From: an uncultured Collinsella sp.
Lineage (GTDB): Bacteria > Actinomycetota > Coriobacteriia > Coriobacteriales > Coriobacteriaceae
NCBI GenBank assembly: GCA_900551365.1
Contig: URVZ01000003.1
Location: 1 to 61,053, forward strand
Direction of reading: 5' to 3'
Length of the DNA stretch: 61,053 nucleotides
Shown: piece after piece, positions 1 through 7,864 of the stretch
Layout: every line of letters starts with the position of its first letter
How positions within the stretch are numbered: position 1 is the first letter of the stretch
Program-made: the position numbers and the translations under genes
The notes under the pieces: model-generated
Told to the model about the DNA's origin: nothing
The model's input: only the letters and a program-made list of their open reading frames with translations
The model's database searches: none

Positions 1-1117
1 GCGTCTCGCACTTGTCGCTAAACACCACCGCGGCCGCGCGGCCCGTCTGGCCGTTTACGGCAATGCGCACCTGCTCGCCATCGCGGCCGTCTGTCGCCGG
101 ACGATCGACAGAGTAGACCGGCACCATCACCAGGCCGTCCTTATGCTTGCGGGCCTTGCGCGCCCAGGTGCGGATGCTCTTTTTATTGAGCCCCAGTACA
201 GCCTCGGCGTCGTTGCCCGCAACGTCGAGCGCCAACTTATCAATGACCACCTGGTCCTTGGTAGACGCATCGACTGAGACAACGCGAAAGTCACCTTCCT
301 GCATGGCGGGATCGAACGGACCGACCTTGGCAAAGTCCCACGGCTCCAAAATGCCCATGAGGCGAACGTCCAGGTAGTTTGCCCTGGGGTATGCCCAGTC
401 GAGCACCTCGTAGTACACCAAGGCCTCCTTGCTCAGGCCCTTGCCCGGGAAGCTCGCCATCATGCGCAAGTCCGCCAGCGCCATGGGGAAATAGAAGAGC
501 ATCATGTCGTTTTGGATCGCGTCTTCCACGTCGTGCCCGGCAAAGGCATCCGGATACTGGCGCACCAGCTGCAGCGCGTTGGCACGTGCCTGCTGCGGCG
601 AGATTTCGCAGGGAATACCCTGCTCGGGCACATACTCCGCACCAACGCCCATGGTCAGGCGCTTGCTAAACGTCCCCGGCTTGAGCAGGTCCGCAATGCC
701 AATCTTATTGCCGCAGGACGGGCACTCAAACACACGCTGCGTTGACTCGCCCTCAAAGGACGCTCCGCAGAAGGGGCAAGGAATGCTCACATGCGTGGCC
801 TCTTGGAACTCCTGCGCCGTGCCGCGATCCTCCCACAGCAGATGTTCCAGGACCGACTGATTGCGCCAGTGCGCATTGAAGAAATACCAGTCCGGGTCCT
901 GCGGGCGCTCGAGTTGCGACACATGCGTGAGTTTGAGCAGTCCATCCACCACCGTCAACGGCGTATGGCGAATACCCAAAGCGCTCTTGGGCTCTCCGGC
1001 GTCCGCCTGCCACGGAACCACCGTGCCGCAATAGGCGCACTCAAAGCTGCGCTTAGCCTGGTGCGAGTACATAGGGCCGCCGCAGTTTTGACATTTAATG
1101 GCAAACATCTCGTCCAT
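1..1117 (-). CDS. Double zinc-ribbon protein (3' end outside window)
   Basis: The frame stays open from an ATG at 1117 to base 1, so about 372 residues are seen and the C-terminus is missing. A GGAGG lies upstream of the ATG. Two zinc-ribbon units are visible: C9-x2-C12 with C27-x2-C30, and C114-x2-C117 with C132-x2-C135, each a CPxCG-like knuckle pair. The rest is soluble, rich in charged and aromatic residues, with no membrane segment. It resembles proteins labelled TFIIB-type zinc ribbon-containing in Actinobacteria; the function is not known. It diverges from the CDF transporter gene across about 220 bp that must hold both promoters. The zinc binding is a confident reading; any nucleic-acid role is inference. 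Confidence 0.85.
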   Translation of the reverse strand, partial: MDEMFAIKCQNCGGPMYSHQAKRSFECAYCGTVVPWQADAGEPKSALGIRHTPLTVVDGLLKLTHVSQLERPQDPDWYFFNAHWRNQSVLEHLLWEDRGTAQEFQEATHVSIPCPFCGASFEGESTQRVFECPSCGNKIGIADLLKPGTFSKRLTMGVGAEYVPEQGIPCEISPQQARANALQLVRQYPDAFAGHDVEDAIQNDMMLFYFPMALADLRMMASFPGKGLSKEALVYYEVLDWAYPRANYLDVRLMGILEPWDFAKVGPFDPAMQEGDFRVVSVDASTKDQVVIDKLALDVAGNDAEAVLGLNKKSIRTWARKARKHKDGLVMVPVYSVDRPATDGRDGEQVRIAVNGQTGRAAAVVFSDKCET

Positions 1118-1335
1118 GGAAACGTCCTCCTTTGCACAGGGGCTGTCGACATTAAGTATGTCGAGCAAGCAGGCACATGCCCATACCCATGTGGCCCAAA
1201 ATGGACCACCCAGGCAGACGGGAAGGCCCGCTCGTTAGCACCGGCAGACTATTGCTGCATTTTCTGAGCATCGGCGCACGGCGCCCCCGTGCGAGCTACA
1301 CTATCCCCTTAAACATGATTGTGAGGACGACCGCT

Positions 1336-2517
1336 ATGCTATTTGTAAATCGGCTGGTACATACGCTTGTTCCCGGCAGCGAAAGCGAGCCGGTCGATAC
1401 CTCCCGCCGCACCAACGCGGGTTTTGCCGCAAGCCTCATCTGCATCGGCCTCAACATCACCCTGTGCCTGGCCAAGGGCATCGCGGGCCTGCTCGCTGGC
1501 TCTGTCTCGCTTATCGCCGATGCCTTCAACAACCTTTCCGACGCCTCGAGCAACATCGTGAGCCTGCTCGGGTTCCGCCTTGCCAGCCGCCCGGCAGACG
1601 AAGGCCACCCCTATGGCCACGGCCGCTACGAGTACCTGGCCGGTCTGTTTGTCGCCGTCCTGGTTTGCGCCGTCGGCATCAACCTGATCCTCGAGTCGGT
1701 CACCAAGATCATCAAGCCCTCGCCCACCGTGTATTCGGCGCTCTCCATGGCTGCCCTTGTTCTGTCCATGCTCGTCAAATTCTGGATGGCCGCATTCAAC
1801 CGCGCGCTGGGTAACCGTATCGATTCCGAAACACTCATCGCCACGGCGCAGGACTCCAAAAACGACGTCACCACCTCGGGCTCGGTCTTAGTGGCGGCGC
1901 TTATTTCGCAGACGACCGGCTTTGACCTCGATGGCTGGGCAGGCCTGGGTGTGGGCATCTTCATCTGCATCAGCGGCATGGGCCTAGTGCGCGACGCCAT
2001 CAGCCCGTTGCTGGGGCAAGCGCCCGACCCCAAGCTCGTCCAGGCAATCCGCGACAAGATCATGTCGTATCCGCAGGTCCTAGGCACGCACGACCTGATG
2101 GTGCACGACTACGGCCCCGGTCGTCAGTTTGCCAGCGCCCACGTGGAGATGCCCGGCGAGGGCGACGCATTTGAGCACCACGAGATCCTGGACACCATCG
2201 AGCACGACATCAAGCGCCAGATGGGCATTGGCATCACGCTGCACTGCGACCCCATCGCCACCACCGGCGACGACCTGCGCGGCTGGGTCAAGCGCGGCGT
2301 CATGCAGATCGATCCCGCGCTCTCCATCCACGACCTGCACGAGCACGACGGCTTTGTGTCATTTGACCTGGTGCGTCCCGACGGCTTTGACATATCCGAC
2401 GAGGAGCTGCTGGAGCTCGTCACGCGCATCGTGCATGAGCGCCGGCCCGACGTCTCGTGCGTCGTCACGTTCGATTCGGGCTTTAGCTCGCCCGAGCGTC
2501 CGGCCGAGCAGCTGTAG
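1336..2517 (+). CDS. Cation diffusion facilitator (CDF) family metal exporter
   Basis: About 393 residues. I start at the ATG at 1336, behind a GAGG at about 1322, not at earlier in-frame starts that add a non-conserved basic stretch. CDF proteins swap cytoplasmic divalent metal for protons at the inner membrane. Several hydrophobic segments occupy residues 30-240, followed by a cytoplasmic C-terminal domain (260-390) rich in His and Asp. TM2 carries N65-x3-D69 (in DAFNNLSD) and TM5 carries D173-x3-D177 (DSKND), so the metal site is N/D/D/D, not the H/D type of zinc exporters. HPYGHGRYEY after TM2 is typical of the family. The quartet favours manganese export, but that is inference. It converges with the gene at 2536. 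Confidence 0.92.
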   Translation: MLFVNRLVHTLVPGSESEPVDTSRRTNAGFAASLICIGLNITLCLAKGIAGLLAGSVSLIADAFNNLSDASSNIVSLLGFRLASRPADEGHPYGHGRYEYLAGLFVAVLVCAVGINLILESVTKIIKPSPTVYSALSMAALVLSMLVKFWMAAFNRALGNRIDSETLIATAQDSKNDVTTSGSVLVAALISQTTGFDLDGWAGLGVGIFICISGMGLVRDAISPLLGQAPDPKLVQAIRDKIMSYPQVLGTHDLMVHDYGPGRQFASAHVEMPGEGDAFEHHEILDTIEHDIKRQMGIGITLHCDPIATTGDDLRGWVKRGVMQIDPALSIHDLHEHDGFVSFDLVRPDGFDISDEELLELVTRIVHERRPDVSCVVTFDSGFSSPERPAEQL

Positions 2518-2535
2518 CCCCGCTCCGCTCGTCCG

Positions 2536-3525
2536 CTAGTTTCCCTGCGCGCCCGAGATGCCGTTTTGCAGGGCGTTCCAGGCATCCGTCGCCATGCCGC
2601 CCAAGTTCTGCGCGGTATCGCCCAGGTTTTGTGCCGTGTCGCCCAGCTCTTGCGCCTTGTCTCCCAACTCCTGTGCCTTGTTGCTCAAGTCCTCCAGCGT
2701 GTTGGAGCTCGAGCTGTCGGTACCGCTTTGGCCGTCGGACGAGTTGCCTGAGCTGTTCTTGTGCGTGAGCTGAATTTCGAGGTTGCCGCTGTCGTTATAG
2801 TAGGCAGAAGTAACGACCCAGTTGGCATCGACGACGGGCGTTGAGCCATCATCAGTCAGGACCACGGCATTCGAAAGATCGGCGCCGCGCGACTTGAGGA
2901 TCTTCTTGGCGTTGGACCAGTACTGCCCCGGGATATCACTCAGATCGACGGTGCTAGACGAGGCGGACTCGGTTTGTTCGGCAGCGGTATCGGCCGTTGA
3001 ACTCCCTCGCTTGTTGAGCATGCCCGACACGATGGCAAACACAACCGACAGCGCAAAGAAGATTGCCAGCACGATGAGGATCTTCTTGATCACGCTCGAC
3101 GAACGCGACGGCTTCTCTTCCTCGTCCTCGCCATATTGCGGAATCGACTTGGGGTACTCGCGATACGGCTCGCGCGACTCGTAGCGAGGCTGCGCCGTGC
3201 GAGGCATATACGTCGTCTGCTGAGGCTGCGGAATGGGATTCTGCGGCAGGTCATCATAGGGATTCGGCGTCGAGGCAGCATAAGAATCCTGCGGCGCGTA
3301 ATCAAACGGATCCGGGGCTGCGTTGCCATAGGGGCCTTGCGAAGATGCAGCGTAAGAATCCTGCGCCGTGTCGCCATAGCCCATAACCCGGGTGGGCTCG
3401 GCAGAAGGCTGCGTCGCGGCGGGGTCGGTATAACCGGGGTTGGGAACAACGCGGGTCGCATCGGCGCTATCGCCAACCTGCGCGGAACCGTAGCCGCCCA
3501 TCACGGTTGTCTTGTCCTGATCCAT
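2536..3525 (-). CDS. Membrane-anchored protein, disordered N-terminus and repeat tail
   Basis: 329 residues from an ATG at 3525 behind AAAGGAA. No family is recognised. Residues 1-145 are low complexity, rich in Pro, Gln, Tyr, Asp and Ala, with short repeats (DSYAAS twice, PNPY-like units). One membrane segment spans about 148-170 (ILIVLAIFFALSVVFAIVSG). An outer domain (about 190-265) contains a Trp-Val-Val strand pattern. A C-terminal array of a seven-residue unit like KAQELGD or TAQNLGD follows (about 285-315) and probably forms an amphipathic helix. The three N-terminal motifs TTVM, TRVV and TRVM look like possible phosphothreonine sites for a Ser/Thr kinase-FHA pathway, which is speculation. 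It is a single-gene unit that ends against the convergent CDF gene. Confidence 0.75.
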   Translation of the reverse strand: MDQDKTTVMGGYGSAQVGDSADATRVVPNPGYTDPAATQPSAEPTRVMGYGDTAQDSYAASSQGPYGNAAPDPFDYAPQDSYAASTPNPYDDLPQNPIPQPQQTTYMPRTAQPRYESREPYREYPKSIPQYGEDEEEKPSRSSSVIKKILIVLAIFFALSVVFAIVSGMLNKRGSSTADTAAEQTESASSSTVDLSDIPGQYWSNAKKILKSRGADLSNAVVLTDDGSTPVVDANWVVTSAYYNDSGNLEIQLTHKNSSGNSSDGQSGTDSSSSNTLEDLSNKAQELGDKAQELGDTAQNLGDTAQNLGGMATDAWNALQNGISGAQGN

Positions 3526-3648
3526 GCAACGATTCCTTTCCGTCGCGCGTGAGCCTCAAGCTATCCATGCATTCTACCCGCGCAAAAGCCTATGACGGGC
3601 AGAGTCCGTCGGTATCTACAAGACATGCGCGGGCCTAAGGATCAAAAA

Positions 3649-3679
3649 GCCCCGCCGTGCCTTGTGGGCGCGGCGGGGC
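3649..3679 (-). terminator. Rho-independent terminator of fhs
   Basis: A GC-rich stem (GCCCCGCCGTGCC pairing with GGGCGCGGCGGGGC through a G-T wobble) is followed on the minus strand by five T residues (3644-3648). It lies 26 bases past the fhs stop codon. Confidence 0.88.
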
Positions 3680-3704
3680 GGGCTAGCAGCTATGGACAGC
3701 AGGC

Positions 3705-5372
3705 TTAGAACAGGCCGGTGATGTTGCCGTCGTTGTCGACGTCGATGTTTTCGGCCGCGGGCACCTTGGGCAGACCCGGCATGGTCAGAACACTGCCGGT
3801 CAGCGCGACCACAAAGTGGGCGCCGGCAGAAACCTTGAGCTCACGCACGGTGATGCGGAAGTTCTCGGGAGCGCCCAGGGCCTTGGCGTTGTCGCTAAAG
3901 CTGTACTGCGTCTTGGCGACGCACACCGGCAGGTTGCCAAAGCCGTTCTCGCGCAGCTCGGCGAGCTGGCGCTTGGCGGCCGGCGTAAAGTCAACGCCGT
4001 CGGCGCGGTAGACCTTGGTGGCAATGGCCTCGAGAGCGTCGGCCACATCGGCGCCGTCCTCATAGGCAAACTTGAGCTCACTCGGCTGCTCAATCAGACG
4101 CATAACCTCATCGGCCAGCTCGAGCGCGCCCTCGCCGCCCTTGGCCCAGACCTCGGATAGCTTAACGTTGACGCCGAGCTTCTGGCACTCGGACTCGATG
4201 AGCGCAAGCTCGGCCTCGGTGTCCGTCGGGAATCGGTTGATGGCGACCACGCAGGGCAGACCATAAACGTTCTGGATGTTGTCGACATGACGCAGCAGGT
4301 TGGGCATGCCAGCCTTGAGTGCCTCGAGATTCTCCTCGTTGAGGTCGGCCTTGGCGACGCCACCGTTGTACTTCAGCGCACGAGCGGTCGCGACGATCAC
4401 GACAGCGCTGGGGCGAACGCCCGTCATGCGGCACTTGATGTCGAGGAACTTCTCGGCACCCAGATCGGCACCGAAGCCGGCCTCGGTAATGGCGACATCG
4501 CCAAAGCGCATCGCCATACGCGTGGCCATGATAGAGTTGCAGCCGTGGGCAATGTTGGCGAAGGGACCGCCGTGGACAAACGCGGGCGTGCCCTCGAGCG
4601 TTTGCACCAGGTTGGGCTTGAGCGCGTCCTTAAGCAACGCGGCCATGGCACCCTGGGCCTTGAGGTCGCGGGCACGGACGGGCTCGCCGGCAAAGCTATA
4701 GCCGACGACAATCTCACCCAAGCGTTCCTTGAGGTCGTTGATGCTCGTAGACAGGCACAGGATTGCCATGACCTCGGAGGCGACGGTGATGTCGAAGCCG
4801 TCCTCGCGCGGCACGCCCTGGGCCTTACCACCAATGCCATCGATAACATGGCGCAGCTGACGGTCGTTCATGTCGACGACGCGCTTCCAGGTGATGCGCT
4901 TAACGTCAATACCGAGCTGATTGCCCTGCTGGATGTGGTTATCAAGCATGGCGGCCAGCAGGTTGTTGGCAGCACCGATAGCGTGGAAGTCGCCGGTAAA
5001 GTGCAGGTTGATATCCTCCATGGGGATCACCTGAGCCCAGCCGCCACCGGCAGCACCGCCCTTAACGCCAAAGACAGGGCCGAGCGAAGGCTCGCGCAGG
5101 GCCACGGCACTCTTGACGCCGCGGCGACGCAGGCCATCGGCCAGACCGATGGTCGTGGTGGTCTTGCCCTCGCCCGCAGGCGTTGGGTTGATAGCGGTCA
5201 CGAGAACGAGCTTGGCCTGGTGATCAGTCGGCTCGTTGAGCAGTGAATAGTCGACCTTAGCCTTGTCGAAGCCGTACGGAATAAGGTGCTTAACGTCGAC
5301 GCCGGCGTTCTTGGCCACCTCGGTAATAGGCAGCGGCGTGACAGAACGTGCGATTTCGATGTCAGTAGGCAT
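3705..5372 (-). CDS. fhs: Formate-tetrahydrofolate ligase
   Basis: Catalyses ATP-dependent joining of formate to tetrahydrofolate to give 10-formyl-THF, feeding one-carbon metabolism in the cytoplasm. I start at ATG 5372 (MPTDIEIARS) behind AAAGGA, giving 555 residues, the usual family length; a longer in-frame extension to 5447 lacks a good ribosome site. The ATP-binding loop TPAGEGKT sits at about residues 64-71, and sequence typical of the family continues to the C-terminus, including VKGGAAGGG near residue 100. It is monocistronic, with a clear terminator at 3649-3679. Nothing nearby suggests a complete acetogenic pathway, so a role in purine and formyl-Met-tRNA supply is the simple reading. 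Confidence 0.97.
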   Translation of the reverse strand: MPTDIEIARSVTPLPITEVAKNAGVDVKHLIPYGFDKAKVDYSLLNEPTDHQAKLVLVTAINPTPAGEGKTTTTIGLADGLRRRGVKSAVALREPSLGPVFGVKGGAAGGGWAQVIPMEDINLHFTGDFHAIGAANNLLAAMLDNHIQQGNQLGIDVKRITWKRVVDMNDRQLRHVIDGIGGKAQGVPREDGFDITVASEVMAILCLSTSINDLKERLGEIVVGYSFAGEPVRARDLKAQGAMAALLKDALKPNLVQTLEGTPAFVHGGPFANIAHGCNSIMATRMAMRFGDVAITEAGFGADLGAEKFLDIKCRMTGVRPSAVVIVATARALKYNGGVAKADLNEENLEALKAGMPNLLRHVDNIQNVYGLPCVVAINRFPTDTEAELALIESECQKLGVNVKLSEVWAKGGEGALELADEVMRLIEQPSELKFAYEDGADVADALEAIATKVYRADGVDFTPAAKRQLAELRENGFGNLPVCVAKTQYSFSDNAKALGAPENFRITVRELKVSAGAHFVVALTGSVLTMPGLPKVPAAENIDVDNDGNITGLF

Positions 5373-5518
5373 GGGCGGTCCTTTCGTTACCGAATGAGAA
5401 AAAGACCAATTCAGCATAGCACGGGCACGCAATAGTAAAACGCCCATAACCGATGAACGGCGATATGTTTACCCGATGCCCAGCGATAGCCTACAGATGC
5501 GCTAAAACAAGCCCATTC

Positions 5519-6586
5519 CTACAGGGTCGGTTCAATACCCAAATGCTCAAAGGTGCGAAGCGTTGCCTGGCGGCCCTGGGGCGTGCGAATCATCAAGCCG
5601 CACTGCAGCAGATAGGGCTCGTAGACATCCTCAAGCGTACCCGGGTCCTCGCCCACCGCGCTAGCAAGCGTCGTCAGGCCCACGGCACGGCCGGAGAACG
5701 TCTTGGCAAGCGTCTCCAAGATGCGAATGTCCATCCAGTCCAGACCAAGCTCGTCGATCTCAAAGAACTCGAGCGCCTGACGGCAAATGTCAAGCTCAAT
5801 AGGACCGTTGCCGCGCACCTGCGCGTAGTCGCGCACGCGCTTGAGCAGACGGTTGGCAAGACGCGGCGTACCGCGGGAACGCGAGCCGATCTCGAGTGCA
5901 CTGGCATGGTCGATCGTCACACCCAGAATGGTCGCCGAGCGTGTCACAATCTGGGCGAGCTCCTCGACGGTGTAGTAATCCAGGCGATACGAAATGCCAA
6001 AACGGTCGCGTAGTGGGCCGGTCAACATGCCCGAGCGAGTCGTTGCCGCTACCAGCGTAAACTTGGGGATATCCAGGCGAATCGAGCGCGCCGCCGGACC
6101 CTTGCCAATCACGATATCGAGGGCAAAGTCCTCCATCGCGGGGTACAGGACCTCCTCGACCGAACGGTTGAGGCGGTGGATCTCGTCGATAAACAGCACA
6201 TCACCCGGCTGCAAGTTAGTAAGGATGGCCGCCAGGTCGCCCGTGCGCGCGATGGCAGGGCCACTCGTGGTCTTGATCTGAGCGCCCAGCTCGTTGGCGA
6301 TAACGGTGGCCAGCGTGGTCTTGCCCAGGCCCGGAGGACCCGAGAAGATCACGTGGTCGAGCGTCTCGCCACGGCTCTGCGCCGCTTCGATCAACACGCG
6401 CAGGCTCTGCTTGATGTGCTCCTGGCCACAGTAATCGTCCAGGCGCTGGGGGCGCAAAGTGCGGTCGACATCGAGGTCCTCGGCCGTCAGCTCCGAGCCC
6501 ACCATGCGCTCGCCGTGCGCCATGGATGCCGCCGGCGAGTTGCCGGGCGTCGCCCACAGGTCCTGAGAGTCATCGGCTTCCCACAT
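5519..6586 (-). CDS. ruvB: Holliday junction branch-migration ATPase RuvB
   Basis: A hexameric AAA+ motor that drives branch migration on RuvA-bound Holliday junctions. 355 residues. Walker A GPPGLGKT lies at about 83-90, Walker B DEIH follows, then sensor ATTR and the C-terminal winged helix (GLTTLASAVGE region). The first 40 residues are a variable acidic extension. The chosen ATG (6586) overlaps the ruvA stop by one base (TGATG); a GTG one codon earlier is possible. It is the last gene of ruvC-ruvA-ruvB. Confidence 0.97.
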   Translation of the reverse strand: MWEADDSQDLWATPGNSPAASMAHGERMVGSELTAEDLDVDRTLRPQRLDDYCGQEHIKQSLRVLIEAAQSRGETLDHVIFSGPPGLGKTTLATVIANELGAQIKTTSGPAIARTGDLAAILTNLQPGDVLFIDEIHRLNRSVEEVLYPAMEDFALDIVIGKGPAARSIRLDIPKFTLVAATTRSGMLTGPLRDRFGISYRLDYYTVEELAQIVTRSATILGVTIDHASALEIGSRSRGTPRLANRLLKRVRDYAQVRGNGPIELDICRQALEFFEIDELGLDWMDIRILETLAKTFSGRAVGLTTLASAVGEDPGTLEDVYEPYLLQCGLMIRTPQGRQATLRTFEHLGIEPTL

Positions 6587-7206
6587 CACGCATCCATTCC
6601 AAGTCGCTTAAGCGCCGCGCCGAGCAAATCCTCGACACGCATATTCTGCCCATCATACCCGCTCAGGGCAACATCGGTCTCCTGCGGGCTAAAGCCCATG
6701 GAAAGGAGTGCCGCACGGGCATCGTCGATCGCCGAGGGAGCGGCAGCGGACACGGGCATCGCAACCTGTCCGGGAATCACATCGACCGGCACAAAGCCCT
6801 TATCCTTGGCAAAGGTGCTCTTGAGTTCCAGGATCAGGCGCTGAGCTGTCTTTTTGCCCACACCGGGTACCTTGGCCATGCCCTTGTCGTCCTCGGCCAT
6901 CACCAGCGAATACAGCTGCCCCACGGTATAGGTGGAAAGCACGGCAAGCGCCAGGCGCGGGCCAACGCCCGAAACGGACACGAGCCGGTCGAACATCGTG
7001 CGCTCATCCTTTGAGGAAAAACCGAAAAGTGTCATGGCGTCCTCGCGCACCTGCATACGCGTGTAGAGACGGACCTCGCCGCCGGGCGTCGGCAACGTGG
7101 CCGCAGTGCTGCCCGAGATGCCGAGTTCAAAGCCAACGCCCGACACATCGACGACAGCAGAGCTCATCGTGGCCTCGACAAGCGTTCCGTGGAGCTGGGA
7201 AATCAT
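6586..7206 (-). CDS. ruvA: Holliday junction DNA-binding protein RuvA
   Basis: The tetrameric scaffold that grips the four-way junction and loads RuvB. 206 residues from ATG 7206 (MISQLHGTL). Visible are the N-terminal OB fold, the two helix-hairpin-helix motifs (VSGVGPRLALAVLS and VPGVGKKTAQRLILEL) and a C-terminal UBA-like domain III (ALLSMGFSPQETDVALSGY) that contacts RuvB. Its start overlaps the ruvC stop in TGATG and its stop overlaps the ruvB start the same way, so the three genes are probably translationally coupled. Confidence 0.97.
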   Translation of the reverse strand: MISQLHGTLVEATMSSAVVDVSGVGFELGISGSTAATLPTPGGEVRLYTRMQVREDAMTLFGFSSKDERTMFDRLVSVSGVGPRLALAVLSTYTVGQLYSLVMAEDDKGMAKVPGVGKKTAQRLILELKSTFAKDKGFVPVDVIPGQVAMPVSAAAPSAIDDARAALLSMGFSPQETDVALSGYDGQNMRVEDLLGAALKRLGMDA

Positions 7207-7727
7207 CAGTATCCGGTTCCTCTCTGTTGATAGAACTCGCCACCGGTGAGGGCGCGGGTGCGGCTGAGGTTTACGTGGCAGATGGCGCAGGCCAGGGCAT
7301 CGGCGGCATGGTCGGGATGCGGGTCGTGGTCGAGCTGCGTGAGCGTACGAACCATATACGCGACCTGCCGTTTGTCCGCGGCGCCGGTGCCCACAACAGC
7401 CTGTTTGATCTGCATGGGCGTGTACTCGCCAATCTCGAGCGCGCATTCCGAAAGCGCCACGAGTGCAGCACCGCGGGCATGAGCCGTAGGGATGGCCGAG
7501 CGAACGTTGGCGCCAAAGTAAATGCTCTCGATAGCAGCGGTATCGGGGCGGTAGCGCTCCACGACACCCTTGAGGTCGCGGGCGATATGCGACAGGCGCA
7601 CCGCGAGCGGACTTCCGGCACTGGTCTCGATGCAGCCATAGGCACGGCAGCGAACCTCGCCACGACGCTCCTCGATAATCCCCCAACCCGTATGAGCCAA
7701 ACCGGGGTCAATGCCCAAGATAACCAA
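7206..7727 (-). CDS. ruvC: Holliday junction resolvase RuvC
   Basis: A dimeric endonuclease that cuts Holliday junctions symmetrically. 173 residues if translation starts at TTG 7727, which has GGGGAGG five bases upstream; a TTG at 7748 would add MWRGEVG but has no ribosome site and places that GGGGAGG inside the gene. The RNase H-like fold starts at once with LGIDPGLAHTGW (first catalytic Asp). E66-type acidity is present in AAIESIYFG, and the last acidic pair lies in DHDPHPDHAADALACAICH. First gene of the ruvCAB operon. Confidence 0.95.
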   Translation of the reverse strand: MVILGIDPGLAHTGWGIIEERRGEVRCRAYGCIETSAGSPLAVRLSHIARDLKGVVERYRPDTAAIESIYFGANVRSAIPTAHARGAALVALSECALEIGEYTPMQIKQAVVGTGAADKRQVAYMVRTLTQLDHDPHPDHAADALACAICHVNLSRTRALTGGEFYQQRGTGY

Positions 7728-7864
7728 GCCGACCTCCCCTCGCCACAAGCACAGCGCAAGACAAGGCCCCGCGCATCATTCACGAACGTCTGTTCTAGAA
7801 TAACACAACGGGGCCAAGATGCTTAGTTGAAGTGTCAGGGTTGGAAGCGAATCCTATCCCATAG

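Noticed and set aside
5373..5518. A folate (THF) riboswitch upstream of fhs
   Set aside because: The leader is short and I could not find paired elements matching the known THF aptamers.
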